Positions 12,101 through 23,820 of a stretch of DNA of 64,000 nt are shown piece after piece. How positions within the stretch are numbered: the stretch's first letter is position 1; the number at the start of each line of letters is the position of its first letter. The DNA lies in the NCBI GenBank assembly GCA_032718475.1, contig JAUCBJ010000012.1:1-64000 (forward strand), in the 5' to 3' direction. The notes beneath the pieces were generated by a model. That model made no database searches. It was not told where the DNA came from and was given only the letters and a program-made list of their open reading frames with translations. The translations under genes were made by a program, and so were the position numbers. This DNA comes from Nemertoderma westbladi. Its lineage: Eukaryota > Xenacoelomorpha > Nemertodermatida > Nemertodermatidae.

Positions 12101-13524
12101 GAGCTGTTATTATATTTCATTACAGGTCGAAGCGAGCTGTTTTTGTATTTCATTACATGGGCGAGACGACCAGTTATTGTATTTCATTACATGGGCGTAG
12201 CGAGCTGTTATTGTATTTCATTACATGGCGAGACGAGCTGTTAATCTATTTCATTACATGGGCGAGACGAGCTGTTATTGTATTTCATTACAGGGCGAAG
12301 CGAGCTGTTATTGTATTTCATTACAGTGCGAGACAAGCTGTTATTGTATTTCATTACAGGGGCAAAGCGAGCTGTTAATATATTTCATTACAGGTCGAAG
12401 CGAGCTGTTTTTGTATTTCATTACATGGGCGAGACGACCAGTTATTGTATTTCATTACAGGGGCGAAGCGAGCTTTTATTATATTTCATTACAGGTCGAA
12501 ACGAGCTGTTATTGTATTTGATTACATGGCGAGACGAGCTGTTCATGTATTTCATTACATTGGCGAAACGAGCTGTTATTGTATTTCTTTACAGGGCGAA
12601 GCGAGCTGTTATTGTATTTCATTACAGGTCGAGACGACCAGTTATTGTATTTCATTACAGGTCGAAGCGAGCTGTTATTGTATTTCATTACAGGTCGAAG
12701 CGAGCTGTTATTTTATTTCATTACAAGGGCGAAGCGAGCTGTTATTGTATTTCATTACAAGGGCGAAGCGAGCTGTTATTGTATTTCATTACATGGCGAG
12801 ACGAGCTGTTGATCTATTTCATTACATGGGCGAGACGAGCTGTTATTGTATTTCATTACAGGGCGAAGCGAGCTGTTATTGTATTTAATTACAGTGCGAG
12901 ACGAGCTGTTATTGTATTTCATTACAGGGGCAAAGCGAGCTGTTATTATATTTCATTACAGGTCGAAGCGAGCTGTTTTTGTATTTCATTACATGGGCGA
13001 GACGACCAGTTATTGTATTTCATTACATGGGCGTAGCGAGCTGTTATTGTATTTCATTACATGGCGAGACGAGCTGTTATTGTATTTCTTTACATGGGCG
13101 AGACGAGCTGTTATTATATTTCATTACAGGTCGAAGCGAGCTGTTTTTGTATTTCATTACAAGGGCGAAGCGAGCTGTTATTGCATTTCATTACAGGGGC
13201 GAAGCGAGCTGTTATTGTATTTCATTACATGGGTGAAGCGAGCTGTTATTGTATTTTATTACAGGGTGAGACCAGCTGTTATTGTATTTCATTGCATGGG
13301 CGAGACGGCCTTTTATTGTTTTTTATCACTACTCACACTTACCACTACCGTATTACTCGGCCAAAATTACGAACCATCAAGTGGGCCACATCCCTACCCA
13401 TGGCATCTAGTCTCGAGGGATGGTTTATTTAATTATTTATTTTTATCTTGACAGCAATTTAATTTAATTTGTAACTTAAAAATGAAATATTCGACTCACT
13501 AAACCATGTTTTTTTTATTTGTAG
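9109..13524 (+). other. Last DLGAP intron, mostly minisatellite
   Basis: A 4.4 kb intron with donor GTTAGA and acceptor TTTATTTGTAG. About 94% of it is the 33-34 bp tandem repeat annotated separately. The remaining 180 bp or so before the acceptor (13340-13524) is AT-rich single-copy sequence containing a T-rich run at 13509-13520. Confidence 0.75.
9170..13335. repeat. 33-34 bp minisatellite with higher-order repeats (about 4.2 kb)
   Basis: Roughly 120 units of consensus TGTTATTGTATTTCATTACA followed by (T)GGGCGAAGCGAGC or (T)GGGCGAGACGAGC. The optional T makes units 33 or 34 bp, so all reading frames drift through the array; the long open frames in it are artefacts of a stop-poor unit. Higher-order structure is visible: about 9640-10120 recurs at about 10446-10926 (shift 806 bp), and a block with TTTTATTATATTTC at 11671 recurs at 12474 (shift about 803 bp). 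The two ends of the array are less regular. Confidence 0.95.
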
Positions 13525-13749
13525 AACTCCGGTTTCGTACCCGGAACCGGGTCCGGCTCCGCTTCCCCTTCTCGCACTCCGCGGATGTCCGTCTCCATGG
13601 CTCCGAACTCAGCCGCCTCCAAGTTCGCCGCTCATCGGGAGGAAGCCCGTAGGAAACTCGCCGAGGCCAAACGACTTACTGGCGGCGTCAGACAGCCCCC
13701 CGAACCCCAAATACAGTTCTACATTCCGAAGCCGGGGGCGAAAAGGTGA
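13525..13749 (+). CDS. DLGAP: DLGAP/GKAP-family protein, last coding exon
   Basis: Seventy-four codons plus TGA, opening in phase 0 after the acceptor TTTGTAG. The product is Ser/Gly/Pro-rich at first (NSGFVPGTGSGSASPSRTPR), then has the family's basic helix AAHREEARRKLAEAKRL, then IQFYIPKPGAKR at the C terminus. The basic helix and the FYIP segment match the end of DLGAP proteins. Vertebrate DLGAP1-4 end in a QTRL PDZ ligand for Shank; this protein ends in a basic GAKR instead. The exon is much more GC-rich than its surroundings. Confidence 0.85.
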   Translation, partial: NSGFVPGTGSGSASPSRTPRMSVSMAPNSAASKFAAHREEARRKLAEAKRLTGGVRQPPEPQIQFYIPKPGAKR

Positions 13750-13846
13750 CGTCATCGGGAACCAACCGGTGACGTCACTGTAGCGGGCAATATTTAACGT
13801 CATTGGTGGACCGTGAAGTGATGTCAGCGGGTGCCAGACAGTGACG
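13747..13846 (+). promoter_or_regulatory. Cluster of three TGACGTCA-type (CRE/ATF) sites in the DLGAP 3' region
   Basis: TGACGTCA-like octamers occur at 13747 (overlapping the stop codon), about 13771 and about 13842, with a fourth degenerate site (TGATGTCA) at about 13819. This is the CREB/ATF consensus. The position just downstream of a stop codon is unusual for a regulatory cluster, and a short degenerate repeat would also explain it. Confidence 0.3.
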
Positions 13847-13849
13847 TCA

Positions 13850-16482
13850 TCAGGGTTAGGAGGTCTTCCAGCGTTCCTCTAAGTATTCTACATTGTCGAC
13901 CGACACACCCCTTTCCTTTTGAGGTCTTAATGTCTACATATAATGTTAACAATGAATTGGTTCCACTACCGCCTTTCATATATTTCCTGGTTACATCTTC
14001 ACATGAAGGCTCACTTTTGGTGCTATGGGATTTAAATGAACACTTAATCTGTAACCCGAGTACTTAATGATGCGCTTTTTTTACTTCGTGAGTGGGAACA
14101 CCCCACTAAAATGTACTGCATTTAAAATGTTTTACGGTAGTTTTTTTTTTACAGGATTGCCACTCACCTGGAAAATATGGAATTGTTAAGGAATTTCATT
14201 TTGTCTTGAAATGTGGGGGAATTCATGTAACTCGGGCAAGTTGATTTAAACTCGACATGAGTCATAAGTGAAAATTTATTGATAAAATTGTATCTGTTCG
14301 CTTCAATCGCGATTTAATTTACTTACGGTCTCAAGGTTCACTTCATATACCGACGTACTAAATATTATTAGATTAGGAGCACTCTGTTCGCTCGTTTATC
14401 AGTCATTGGTATATTGTTGTGATAGTTCACCGATAGTATTACCAGCTACAGTTTATGTACAGTCTGCCTATCAAGTATATATACACCTTGGTACACCTAC
14501 GCTATGCACGCAGTCAGGAATTTTTTAGAAGTCAGGGAAAATTGAAACAGAAATAAAGTGGCAACCCTGTAAAACTACCAAATAGATTGTGCGTGGTACA
14601 AAGTGACGTTGTAACCGGCCAAACCACATTATTATCAATTCGAATATAGTAAATCGTAAACAATGTATGACCATCATTCTAATTCGATTATATTATTTAA
14701 ATTGGCCGCCTTTTCTAAATGTATTTTTAACTCTTCTATAGATTGGGGCTATTAATTAATTGTTGCGTGAAATTCTACATTGAAGTTATTCCGTTACGAC
14801 ATTTATGTCATTTAGGTAGTGCGTACTGTACAGGCACACTGAACTGATAATCATAACAAAAAACAATTGTCTTCGTTCCTAAATGATCATTCATCATTCT
14901 AATATAACTAACAATAAAGTAGTTTAATTGTTATTGTATAATCATGAGGTTTTATATGATATGTTGTAATAAAACGACTTTCCAGTTGTCGTTTTGTCGA
15001 AATGGTTAACAATAACTTTTATTTTCTGTCAATTTGAGACTAGATAATTATTCATTAGTACGAATTCCCCTTTATCACTTGATTTACTTGCTGTGGTGGC
15101 CACCAACGTTTGGTTTTAGTTAACGAGTAGCCCTATTTTACGGAGCCACTCAAGAGGACAAGAATTCCTCGGTTTTTTTCACACTAAATCGATTACCGGT
15201 ATTGACAACGGAAAACAAGCGAGGATGTTATGACCCTTGGGCGCCTCTGTTCTGTTTTGTAGTCCCACATTCATCAGTATTATTAATGATCGGCCCGGCC
15301 CGACTGATCTCTTTTTTTGCAATTTTTAATGTTATTAATATTATTTTATTTTTTACTTGTAAAGTTAAGTAATACGTTTGATTTGAATATGATTTCGATT
15401 TCATAAACACATTTATTATTCATCATGTATATTATATGATTTGTTTCTTACTTTTGCTGTTCACACTTCTTAGCCATTTGTCAGAAAGACTTTTACTGGT
15501 TATATTTCCTTGTATTGTTTTATTTCACCTTGTATTTCTTATTGTTATAATGTACTTCATGGACTGCATTCCTATTGGTAAATACGTTTATTTTTGTTTT
15601 CTTGATCTAATGATTAGATGATCAGCTTTCCTATTTTAAGTTACGCCGCTTATTTTGATAAAAACTCTTGAAGGGTCTTATTTTGACTTTCCAATTTGAT
15701 TTATTTTTGAGTTTAGATTTAGATCCTTCAACTTTTGTCGTAAATTATTTGGTGCAATGTGGTCACTAATAATGTACTATATAAATATTAATTAGTCGTG
15801 TTTAGATGCACAAGTCACTTCAAATACGGTGTTTATTTATCATTTAATTAATTTGACGGGCAAAGTTTTCCCAAAGTAAACCAATGACCATATTGAATTG
15901 TACCGGTAGTACAACTAACAGACTAACAACACTAACTACATTAATTATGGACAAAATTTACACTAAATTCGATTTATTTCAAAAGATTACAACTTTTAAT
16001 TAAATTGGTGTCATCGTATTTCGTTTAAAAACTAACATGTCGCACATCAGCTTTCCTGCGTTTTTTTATGACTCATCACGTATAAAACACGAAATCCTTT
16101 TATATTTTTTCCATTGGATTTTTCCATTGGTTTTTTTTGTATTGTATTGTTGTATCTGTGATAAATAATTAGGCAATATGACCTGATTATCTGTTTCGTT
16201 AGTTTTAACCCATTAGTGAATGAATTTAATTTATTAATTATTTATATATAATGTGTAACGGAACATTTTAGTTAATTATCTAATTAAGTACTCAATTATT
16301 TTATGTTTATTCTAACGATTGTTAATTAAATTCTAGTTAAATAATTATTGTGCTTCGCAAACAATTATACTTTATATCTGGAAAGCCCAATGGAAACCCC
16401 AACAGTATCGACTCGTTACATTGTTGTACCTCACTCAGATCTCAACTCAATCATAATCTGTACCGCGTTGCGGACGGGATAG
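13850..16482. other. AT-rich intergenic sequence, no gene recognised
   Basis: I see no coding signature. An AATAAA at about 14551 could serve as poly(A) signal for the DLGAP transcript but is not specific. Open frames here (for example 15436-15621) are short, hydrophobic and compositionally typical of T-rich DNA. Confidence 0.5.
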
Positions 16483-17231
16483 TCCAGGAGAAATGGGGTC
16501 GAACCATAAAGAAGGGTACGGACGCAATTTTTTTGGCTTAAATTATAGTATGGGGGCGGAGTAACACAAAACAGGCCATAAAAACTTCTGAGACCTTGAG
16601 CAATTTTTTTTATGCAACTTATTAATTGAGAGTTAACATTGCATTTTAAACTCTATTTCAGCGATAGTTTTACGTACATAGTCATAGTGGTCGGTATATG
16701 TGTTTGAACTGCCAGAATCTCTGCATGTCCAACATAGTTTACAGTTGTAAATTACAATCCTTGTTACTATAGCAACGGGCTTGAGGATAATATTGCAAGA
16801 ATGACTGGACCTCCTCTACTCCAAATACAGGAGTATAGCTAACTAGATCAAGAATGATCAGCATTACAAAATCCTTGTCACCATAGCAACGGGTCATGAT
16901 AACTGGTTTGTAGAAAATATGGCATATACTTTTCAATTATGAACAACCCATTTGGTCAACCCATTTGAATATGGAGTGGTATAGCAGTTTATATAGAAAC
17001 ATGAATATAATACGTCACAACGAGAGATTTGTGAACATAGTTTTGACCTGTTGTAAATGCTTTTTTGCCATTTTGTTTTGTTCTGTTTGATTATGTTTTT
17101 TTATCTTTATTTAATATAATTATATAATAACATAATAATAAATACATAAATGACAACAGTATTATTTAATAATTGAAACTGCAGATTATAAAATTGCCCA
17201 TTGATGTTTATCACTGCTTCTATATGTGTAA

Positions 17232-17582
17232 TTATTGTGCATTTATAGCTGAAGTGTAAGTATTTCTAAGGATGTTGTATGATACTCCAACATTCATATT
17301 CAATTTCGGCGGAAATGACTTAATCTTTCCTCGAAAAAGAAGAACCTCTGGAGTGTTGAGTTTGAAAGCATTTAATTCAGTTTTTGAAATTCGAGGTATA
17401 ATCATTTCTGGTATGAAATTATTTTCCTTACTAATTTGGGCTAATTCAATGACCATCGTATGTGACTCTCTGCATCCATTAGGAGTGTAAACTTGGAGAT
17501 CGAAATTATCGCACCAAGAATTTATTACCTTTGTGCCCACGAATCTATTGTTGCAATTGTAATCTCCTTTGCTGCCAAACAC
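17232..17582 (-). pseudogene. Downstream fragment of a transposon-encoded protein
   Basis: A 116-codon open segment containing DNFDLQVYTPNGCRESHTMV, an arrangement (aromatic DN, then a PNG.RE.H motif) that I associate with uncharacterised multi-copy proteins in invertebrate genomes. It lies downstream of, and in the same direction as, the zinc-binding fragment at 18321-18686 and inside the same TIRs, so it is probably the same gene after frame loss. Function is not assignable. Confidence 0.4.
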
Positions 17583-18320
17583 GGCCGCAGATTTGCGGAA
17601 ACGTAATACTTAGTCATAGCTTGTCATGTATCCACTTGAGTGCAACAGGTCAATCAGTTCTCTAGAACCAAAATGATGGTGAACTTGTAATGCCAAGCCT
17701 AGTGTAGTTTGATTATATTTTAGCAATAAGGGATTAATTGTGAAATGCAAATTGATTCTTTATAAATATTACCATACGAAACTTATCGTGATATATTAAT
17801 GAGAGTAATGAACTGCTTGTGGATGATATCATGTTGTTGTATGATAATGTATTTGAATTATTGTAGAACTTGCGATGAGATTCATCTTCAAGTTGCTTTT
17901 TATTTCAGACGTTATTTTTTGGACTAAGGAGTTAATATTACTGTTAATATTATTGGTTGAGGGACATTGATCTGCTTTCAGTGGAAATTGAAGCCTTGTT
18001 TTAAAACAAAGAACACTTGCACGCCTTCTGCATGCAGTACAAAAATCTTATCACCAAAATGAGCTTGAATTTTATTGATTAGATTTGTGCGTTGACTGCC
18101 TTGTAGAGCTGTGACGCTGTCTTCTTCTGTACCAAATGAATGGAGCGAAGATATACTGTATATATGCCGAATATCTCACTAGAATCCCAAATTTTAATTT
18201 GGTCTTTTTCAAGTTTCTCGAACATTTTTATGAAGGGCTTCTCGCTCGGTTTCTCCAGCCTAACATCTTTTTTTTCTTCTATATCTTCTTTTTCTTCTCA
18301 AGGCCGCCATTGAGTTCCTT

Positions 18321-18686
18321 TTACCAGTGAAGGGTGAAGGCTTTATAGCAATCATTCTGAAACTTCGCGCCACTTGTAATGACATCACCACAAACGGAAC
18401 CTAAGCGAAATTCGACCTTTCCTGCAAGTTCATCTACTCGAAGCCCTCGTAATTTACATATTCGTAGGAGTTCATCCTGCACCTCGACCGTCTCACACTC
18501 AACTACTCTTCTCCATCGTCCGGTATTCTTTGGATCTTTGTTGGAACATTTCTCACCGCAAATAATACAACTCCTGTTAAAATCAAAGTTTTCACTGGAT
18601 CGCAACCGTTTAGGAGCTTTGATACCATCACCACTTCCACTTTGAGATGGCATATTTTCGCAATATTTTTTAATAAGAAATATCAC
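18321..18686 (-). pseudogene. Zinc-binding N-terminal fragment of a transposon-encoded protein
   Basis: A 121-codon frame with ATG starts at 18686 and 18653. It has a basic, Ser-rich start (APKRLRSS), then FNRSCIICGEKCSNKDP (CxxC), a basic RWRRVVECET, a helix DELLRICKLRG, and a terminal ITSGAKFQNDCYKAF where H/C ligands would complete a zinc site. This layout (CxxCG, 50-60 residues, then C-Y-K) is typical of the N-terminal domain of uncharacterised repeat-associated proteins. It ends in a stop soon after, so it is truncated relative to such proteins. Confidence 0.45.
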
Positions 18687-19653
18687 AGAATTGTTCTAGA
18701 ACAATAGTTTACAAACACATTACACAAAATTTTTTATTTAAAAACAAATATTTATTTTTCTGGAACATTTTTAAAAACACAATATTATTTATTATTATGC
18801 GTTAAATTGCGATGCAATAAATTGTGTGTTTTTCCATATTTAAAAAGTAACAATTAATAATTCATAAATAAGACAAAAGAAAATATGATTTTTAAAACTA
18901 CTAGCTAGTACAAAAATACTAGCCCATTACAATACCCTTGTAAAATACTACCACATTTCCAAAACGTAACTGTTTGATGTAAAACATCTCTTTGTAAAGA
19001 AAAAAATGATATTTAAAATTTTGAAAAATAGCTATTTTTATTAAAAAGTGTAAAAAAATATTTTTTCTAGAAAAAGGTTTTATTTAGATAAATAGCTTAG
19101 CTTATATTAGAATATAGAATAGATCTAGAATATAATACTAGTTTTAGTAATATATTCTAGAACATTAAAAAAAAGTAGTGGAACATTAAAAAAAAGTTAC
19201 TATAAATCCTGAAAAGTGAGCATATATACTATACTATAATGCCGTTAGTTAGAGGCACTACTGGAGGAAGGGCGATCTATACAGACAACACACTTCCCCC
19301 TATATGAAAATGATAATGGTTAAAACAAAAAATTACACACCATTCCCGTACCGGTAGTGTATTTTAAGTATTAATTTTCAGTGACAATTACTGCTTACTA
19401 TTAAACTTACACTATAAAACTACTCTGGAACATTTTCTATCACAATTGCTCTCAAAACGGCATTAACAAAGTTCTTGTTGCTCTGAGCGAAAGTGCACAC
19501 TTAAAATTCCAATAAAAAAAATTGCTCAAACTAATTGTTCCGGAAATCGCTCGATTTCGTATTGGGACATTACAAACTATCATTCAAAGAAAAAAAATTG
19601 CGTCCGTACGCTACTTTTGTTGTATTAGGTGACTAAGGGCGTCTCCTGGACTA

Positions 19654-20084
19654 GGACATAGGTCAAAAAAAGTTTTCAGAAAGTTTAATATTCCAGTACT
19701 AAAATATTGTTATATAATACTAGTATGTTGTTTTAAAGTTTCCAAGCAATAGCACTTGTGGTTTTTAAAATACAGCATTTTAAATCTGGTTGTCTGTCAT
19801 TGTTGCGGATGGGACAAAGCCATGTCATTGTGCTGATACATTATGTTTGCACATAAGATACACCGATGTTTTGAGTTAAGAAACTAACAACAATGTTTAA
19901 GCATTCATTCAACCCAACGCTATATGTACGTTTCGGCCTAACAGGCCTCATCAATGGCGCTAACCTGCTCAGCCACTTCCCTCCTGTTTCACTCTAGCAT
20001 ACTTGAGGCCGTTAGGTCCACTGTTAGAGATAGAATATATGGAACTTAAGACTGTCCGTTCAATAGAAGTGGATTAGTTGGGAT
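19654..20084. other. Intergenic sequence, no gene recognised
   Basis: Low-complexity AT-rich DNA; no exon-like segment or clear repeat copy seen. Confidence 0.4.
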
Positions 20085-20345
20085 AACATAATTTATGTCA
20101 TTTTTACATTTATTTATACAGCAACTAATATAATTTATGCAGTTTCTATCACTTACAGTATAATATATTTACAATCATTTCGTAATGTTAAAATTTTGCA
20201 ATAAAACTACATACATATACTTGTTGCAAAGTACTTACAGTGTTCTGATCCTCGTGGCTTTATTTGTTGTTCGTGTAACAACAAAGCCACTCGGATCATT
20301 ACACTGTAAAGTGCTACTTTACACACAAGTACTGTTTGTAAATAG
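20085..20345 (+). repeat. Dispersed hairpin repeat family, copy 1
   Basis: About 260 bp matching 23515-23800 in direct orientation (shared start ATAACATAATTTATGTCAT and shared GCAATAAAACTACATACA). The 3' third is palindromic: GTGGCTTTATTTGTTGTTCG is followed by its near-complement ending AAAGCCACTCGGATCA. This MITE-like structure has no coding capacity. Confidence 0.65.
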
Positions 20346-21119
20346 TTATAAATATAGTAATTAATATTAAATCTGTAAAGTTCATATATCTAACAAAACG
20401 TGTATACCAGTGTAGTATACACTACACTACACTTGTACAAATATAATTAATTGTAAGCAAATGCAACGGCACCGAAATATGGGCCGCTACAGTATCAATC
20501 ACTAGCGGCCTTGGTTCTTCTGTGGTCAGTATGAAATGATTGACAGAACTTTGATTCATGTAGATTTTATCCTGATATCTGATCCTGATAGAAATAAAAA
20601 GTACGGTATTATATAAAGTGATAATATAAAATACCTAAATAATAATAGGCCTATAAAGTAATTATAAAATAATGAAATTTGTTTTGCATCTTTAAACAAA
20701 TAATAAAATAATACATAGAATAGAAACTAAATAACGTCACCTGATAACGAAGGACTTCAAAAGGACATAACGAAAGGAACTACATAATTTAGAAACACAA
20801 AAAATATAGAAAATAATTCATGAAAGCAACCGATAATTGAGAAACTAATACCAGAAATAGATTCTCCATATTTTTTACCCCAGGATGTGTATGTTTATCA
20901 TTCAAACTGGGTATGTTTATCATTCAAACTGGTTACCAGTAACAAAAACAACGGGTATAACTTTTCGCCGTATATGGTTAATAGGTACTGCACTATTGGC
21001 GCATCCCGGGGCTGGTGGACACCGGCTGTCACTCACCGTCAACTATCAGACAGTCAGAATATAGGCCTAAACAGTCTGACAGTTGGAAATGTGCTACCGC
21101 CTACCAGTTTCCAGTCTTT

Positions 21120-21255
21120 ACAGCAGTACAGGGGGGCAGGAGGGGGAAAATTTCCTAAAGGTGGGGCATAATTTCCTACAGTTCTAGGAAAAAATTGCCC
21201 GGGGGGGCATAATTTCCTAAGGAAAAAATTCCCGGGGGGGGGGGGGGGGGGCTGA
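21120..21255. repeat. G-rich repeat with TTCCTAGGAA-like palindromes
   Basis: Alternates GGGGGCA blocks with CATAATTTCCTA and AGGAAAAAATTGCCC and ends in an 18-G run (21234-21251). A related arrangement in the opposite sense lies at 33950-34060, with ATTTTCCTAGGAA between C/G-rich blocks, so this is a small dispersed repeat rather than chance composition. Confidence 0.5.
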
Positions 21256-21529
21256 TTTCCCTGTGACACCAGTCCAATTGCCAATTGAACATCGCCATTT
21301 AAAATATTATTCGAGTATAGAGTATTAGTCTGTTAGTTGATTGTCTACTTACAGTCTGACAGTGCAGTAGGTGGTAGGTAGGTACCGGTGTAGTCGTAGT
21401 GCAGTTGTCTAGTACCGTACTGGCACTACTGGCTGACTGGCACGGCAGTAGTACCTACTCAACTGATACTCAGATACTGTGATACTGACTCTGACTGTCT
21501 GACACTCTGACAGTGGTCAAATTAACAGT

Positions 21530-22415
21530 ATGTGCTACTTTGGTTAGGTGGATATGATGACTATTGACTAGGATTCATAGAAATATAATAAAAAGTCTTT
21601 CTGGAATTTTTATCTTGTAGTTGCAAAGGTGCAAGGTAACCGGGTGCAAAGTTCAAACTTTGTGTGCCTGTAATTCAAGACGATGACGGATTCTGTAATT
21701 GAGATTTGGTTGGTGAGTAAAGGGAATAATCAGGTCTATCAGATTATTTTACATTTGAATTTGTTTACATACCCGTTGCCATGGTAATAAGTACAATGAC
21801 AAATCTGAATAAAAGTCTACCAAATCTATAAAACACCATTTTTATTCGGTTTGTCAGTCAAAATAGTAAGTTAAAATTGCCAACATTTTATTTTATAAAT
21901 AGTATATAAATTGTGAATGACAGTTCTGCAGTTAAGAGTGTCAAAATGTGACAATAATCAAAACTGTCCAATAAGAGAGAAAGACTTTTGACAGCATGAT
22001 TTTTACATTCCAGATTATTAAATTTCGGTTTGCAATTATTAGAAACAAAGGACAGCCACCAGGCATGTCAGGTGCAAATGAAATAGATAGTAAATAGTAT
22101 CAAAATTTCTCACTGGCGGTCATAATGGCAAATTATCGTAATACCCATCACCATCACCATGGAAACAGGATTGAAAAAAAAAATTTAATGTAAAATATTC
22201 TGACTGTCTGATAGACTTTTATTTACTTTACTCACCCCATCAAATCTCAAGAACAGAATCCCTCGTCGTCTTGTATTACGGGCGCGCAAAGTTTGAACGT
22301 TGCACCCGGTTACCTTGGCAACTACAAGATAAAAATTCCAGAAACACTTTTTATTACATTTCTATAAACCCTAGTCATCATATCCACCTAACAAAAGTAG
22401 CATAAAATAAATTCC
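21530..22415. mobile_element. Foldback element with about 200-bp inverted arms
   Basis: The left arm (about 21530-21725) and right arm (about 22210-22415) are imperfect reverse complements. Matching landmarks are GGAATTTTTATCTTGTAGTT on the left against AACTACAAGATAAAAATTCC on the right, and GGTAACCGGGTGCAA against TTGCACCCGGTTACC. The 480-bp spacer is AT-rich with no coding sequence. The long terminal inverted repeats suggest a non-autonomous DNA element. Confidence 0.7.
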
Positions 22416-22814
22416 TAGGGAAATATTATGATAAAAGTGCCATAAATATGGAAAAGATCGGCCCACGCTAATTTCAGGAATCCGCTCGCTGCATGACCTG
22501 TTATTTAGTACACCTTGATACTACCGTACTGTACTTGTACTAGAACCGGTATTGTATTAATTATAAAACTTAAGTAGATAATACAACCAACCGCAGGGTG
22601 CGTGGTGCGTGATCCTGTCAATTAATAATAATAATAATAAATTGAAGTAAATAATAAAGAGACCAATATACCGCTGTTTTTAGAAAGATATATTTATTTC
22701 GCAAATTTTCGAGTTGGCATTACTCTTAATCATGCTATTATTGTAGGGCCTAGTTAAATTATAGTAAATGTTTGTTTCTAGGAAACTACACATTTTAAAA
22801 TTATATTATATTTA

Positions 22815-23095
22815 AAATGTTTTACATTGCGAGTCTCATGGATCAAAGGCTTGTAGACCATATTAGTTAACAACTGCTTCATTTATTGAGTTCATCCCGT
22901 ATGGTTCTAAAGTATTCAGTTGACAGGTTGACGACATTGCAAGTGAGGGATTCTGGCTATGTCAACTGAATAGTTTCACTTTAGAACCATACGGGGTGAA
23001 CTCAATAAATGAAGCAGTTGTTAACTCATACCATACGGTCTACAAGCCTTTGATCCATCTTACTGTCTTAGAGAGACTCGTACTGTAAATCATTT
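22815..23095. repeat. Hairpin repeat (arms about 110 bp)
   Basis: The left arm (about 22820-22930) carries GGATCAAAGGCTTGTAGACC and TTCATTTATTGAGTTCA. The right arm (about 22965-23090) carries their reverse complements in reverse order. The 35-bp loop is unrelated. This is a MITE-like hairpin with no coding capacity. Confidence 0.75.
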
Positions 23096-23164
23096 TTATT
23101 CCAAAATTGTAACATTACTCAATGCCGTTAGTATTAACAGCGAGTTGTTATTTAACACTTTACA

Positions 23165-23395
23165 ACTTTAGAGGACTTTACAGCATTGTATTGGCCTGTA
23201 CGTACATTTAGTATTGTAATTGGTGTTATTGTTTACGTGGTACTGGTAACCAATGACGGCGTTAAGTTATGTCCTCTAACAGAATGGGACATTAATTAAC
23301 GCCGTCATTGATTACCACTTTAACAATAACACCAAATACAATATTAAATATACAGGCCAATACAATGCTGTAATATCGTCTAAAGTTTTTGCCTG
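23165..23395. repeat. Second hairpin repeat (arms about 100 bp)
   Basis: The left arm includes TACAGCATTGTATTGGCCTG and CCAATGACGGCGTTAA; the right arm includes TTAACGCCGTCATTGATTAC and CAGGCCAATACAATGCTGTA. It starts about 75 bp after the preceding hairpin but shares no obvious sequence with it. Confidence 0.75.
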
Positions 23396-23514
23396 ACAGC
23401 CAGATAGGCCTACTGCATTACATACAGGTAGGCGGGGTATAGCTATTAATAACCAGTAGCTAAATGATTAACATGGCTCCAAACGCCACCATAAATATAA
23501 GCTAACTTATTTAT

Positions 23515-23820
23515 AACATAATTTATGTCATTTTTACATTTATTTATACAGCATCTAATATAATTTGTGCAGTTTCTATCACTTATAAGTTATAATGTAT
23601 ATGTACAATCATTTTGTAATGTTACAATTTTGGAATAAAACTACATACAATATACCGTAAATACTTGTTGCAAAGTAGGTACTTTGCAGTGTGATGATAC
23701 GAGTGGCTTTGTTACACGAACGAACGTTAGTGAGTGAGTGAAAATAAAGCCACGAGGATCAGAACTACTCACACAAGTACCAGTATGTGAATAGTTATAT
23801 ACCCACCGGTATAATATAAG
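23515..23820 (+). repeat. Dispersed hairpin repeat family, copy 2
   Basis: Direct-orientation relative of 20085-20345. It has the same start and a palindromic end centred near 23730, where GAGTGGCTTTGTTACACGAA is followed by AAATAAAGCCACGAGGATCA. The centre carries short GAGTGAGTGAGTG-like tandem units. Confidence 0.6.

Larger units (their letters stand above)
16483..19653 (-). mobile_element. Decayed DNA transposon with short TIRs, TA target duplication
   Basis: The left end reads TA|GTCCAGGAGA (about 16482-16493) and the right end TCTCCTGGAC|TA (about 19642-19653), giving 10-bp inverted ends flanked by TA. About 26 bp inside each end both arms also carry GTACGGACGCAATTTTTTT in inverted orientation (16518-16536 and about 19590-19608). 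Between them lie two fragments of one minus-strand coding region (18321-18686, then 17232-17582). The rest is AT-rich and degenerate. A TA duplication suits Tc1/mariner-like or other TA-targeting elements, but no DDE/D transposase motif is visible. Confidence 0.55.

Noticed and set aside
9170-13335. CRISPR-like array
   Set aside because: No unique spacers; contiguous tandem repeat in a eukaryotic intron.
9147-13451. Overlapping long plus-strand ORFs (up to 353 codons) rich in CYCISLHGRDELLLYFITW-like text
   Set aside because: They are readings of the 33-34 bp minisatellite in drifting frames within a DLGAP intron; no start context, domain or conservation beyond the unit.
15436-15621. Small hydrophobic membrane protein
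   Set aside because: Composition is explained by T-rich DNA; no conserved feature, start context or neighbouring exon.
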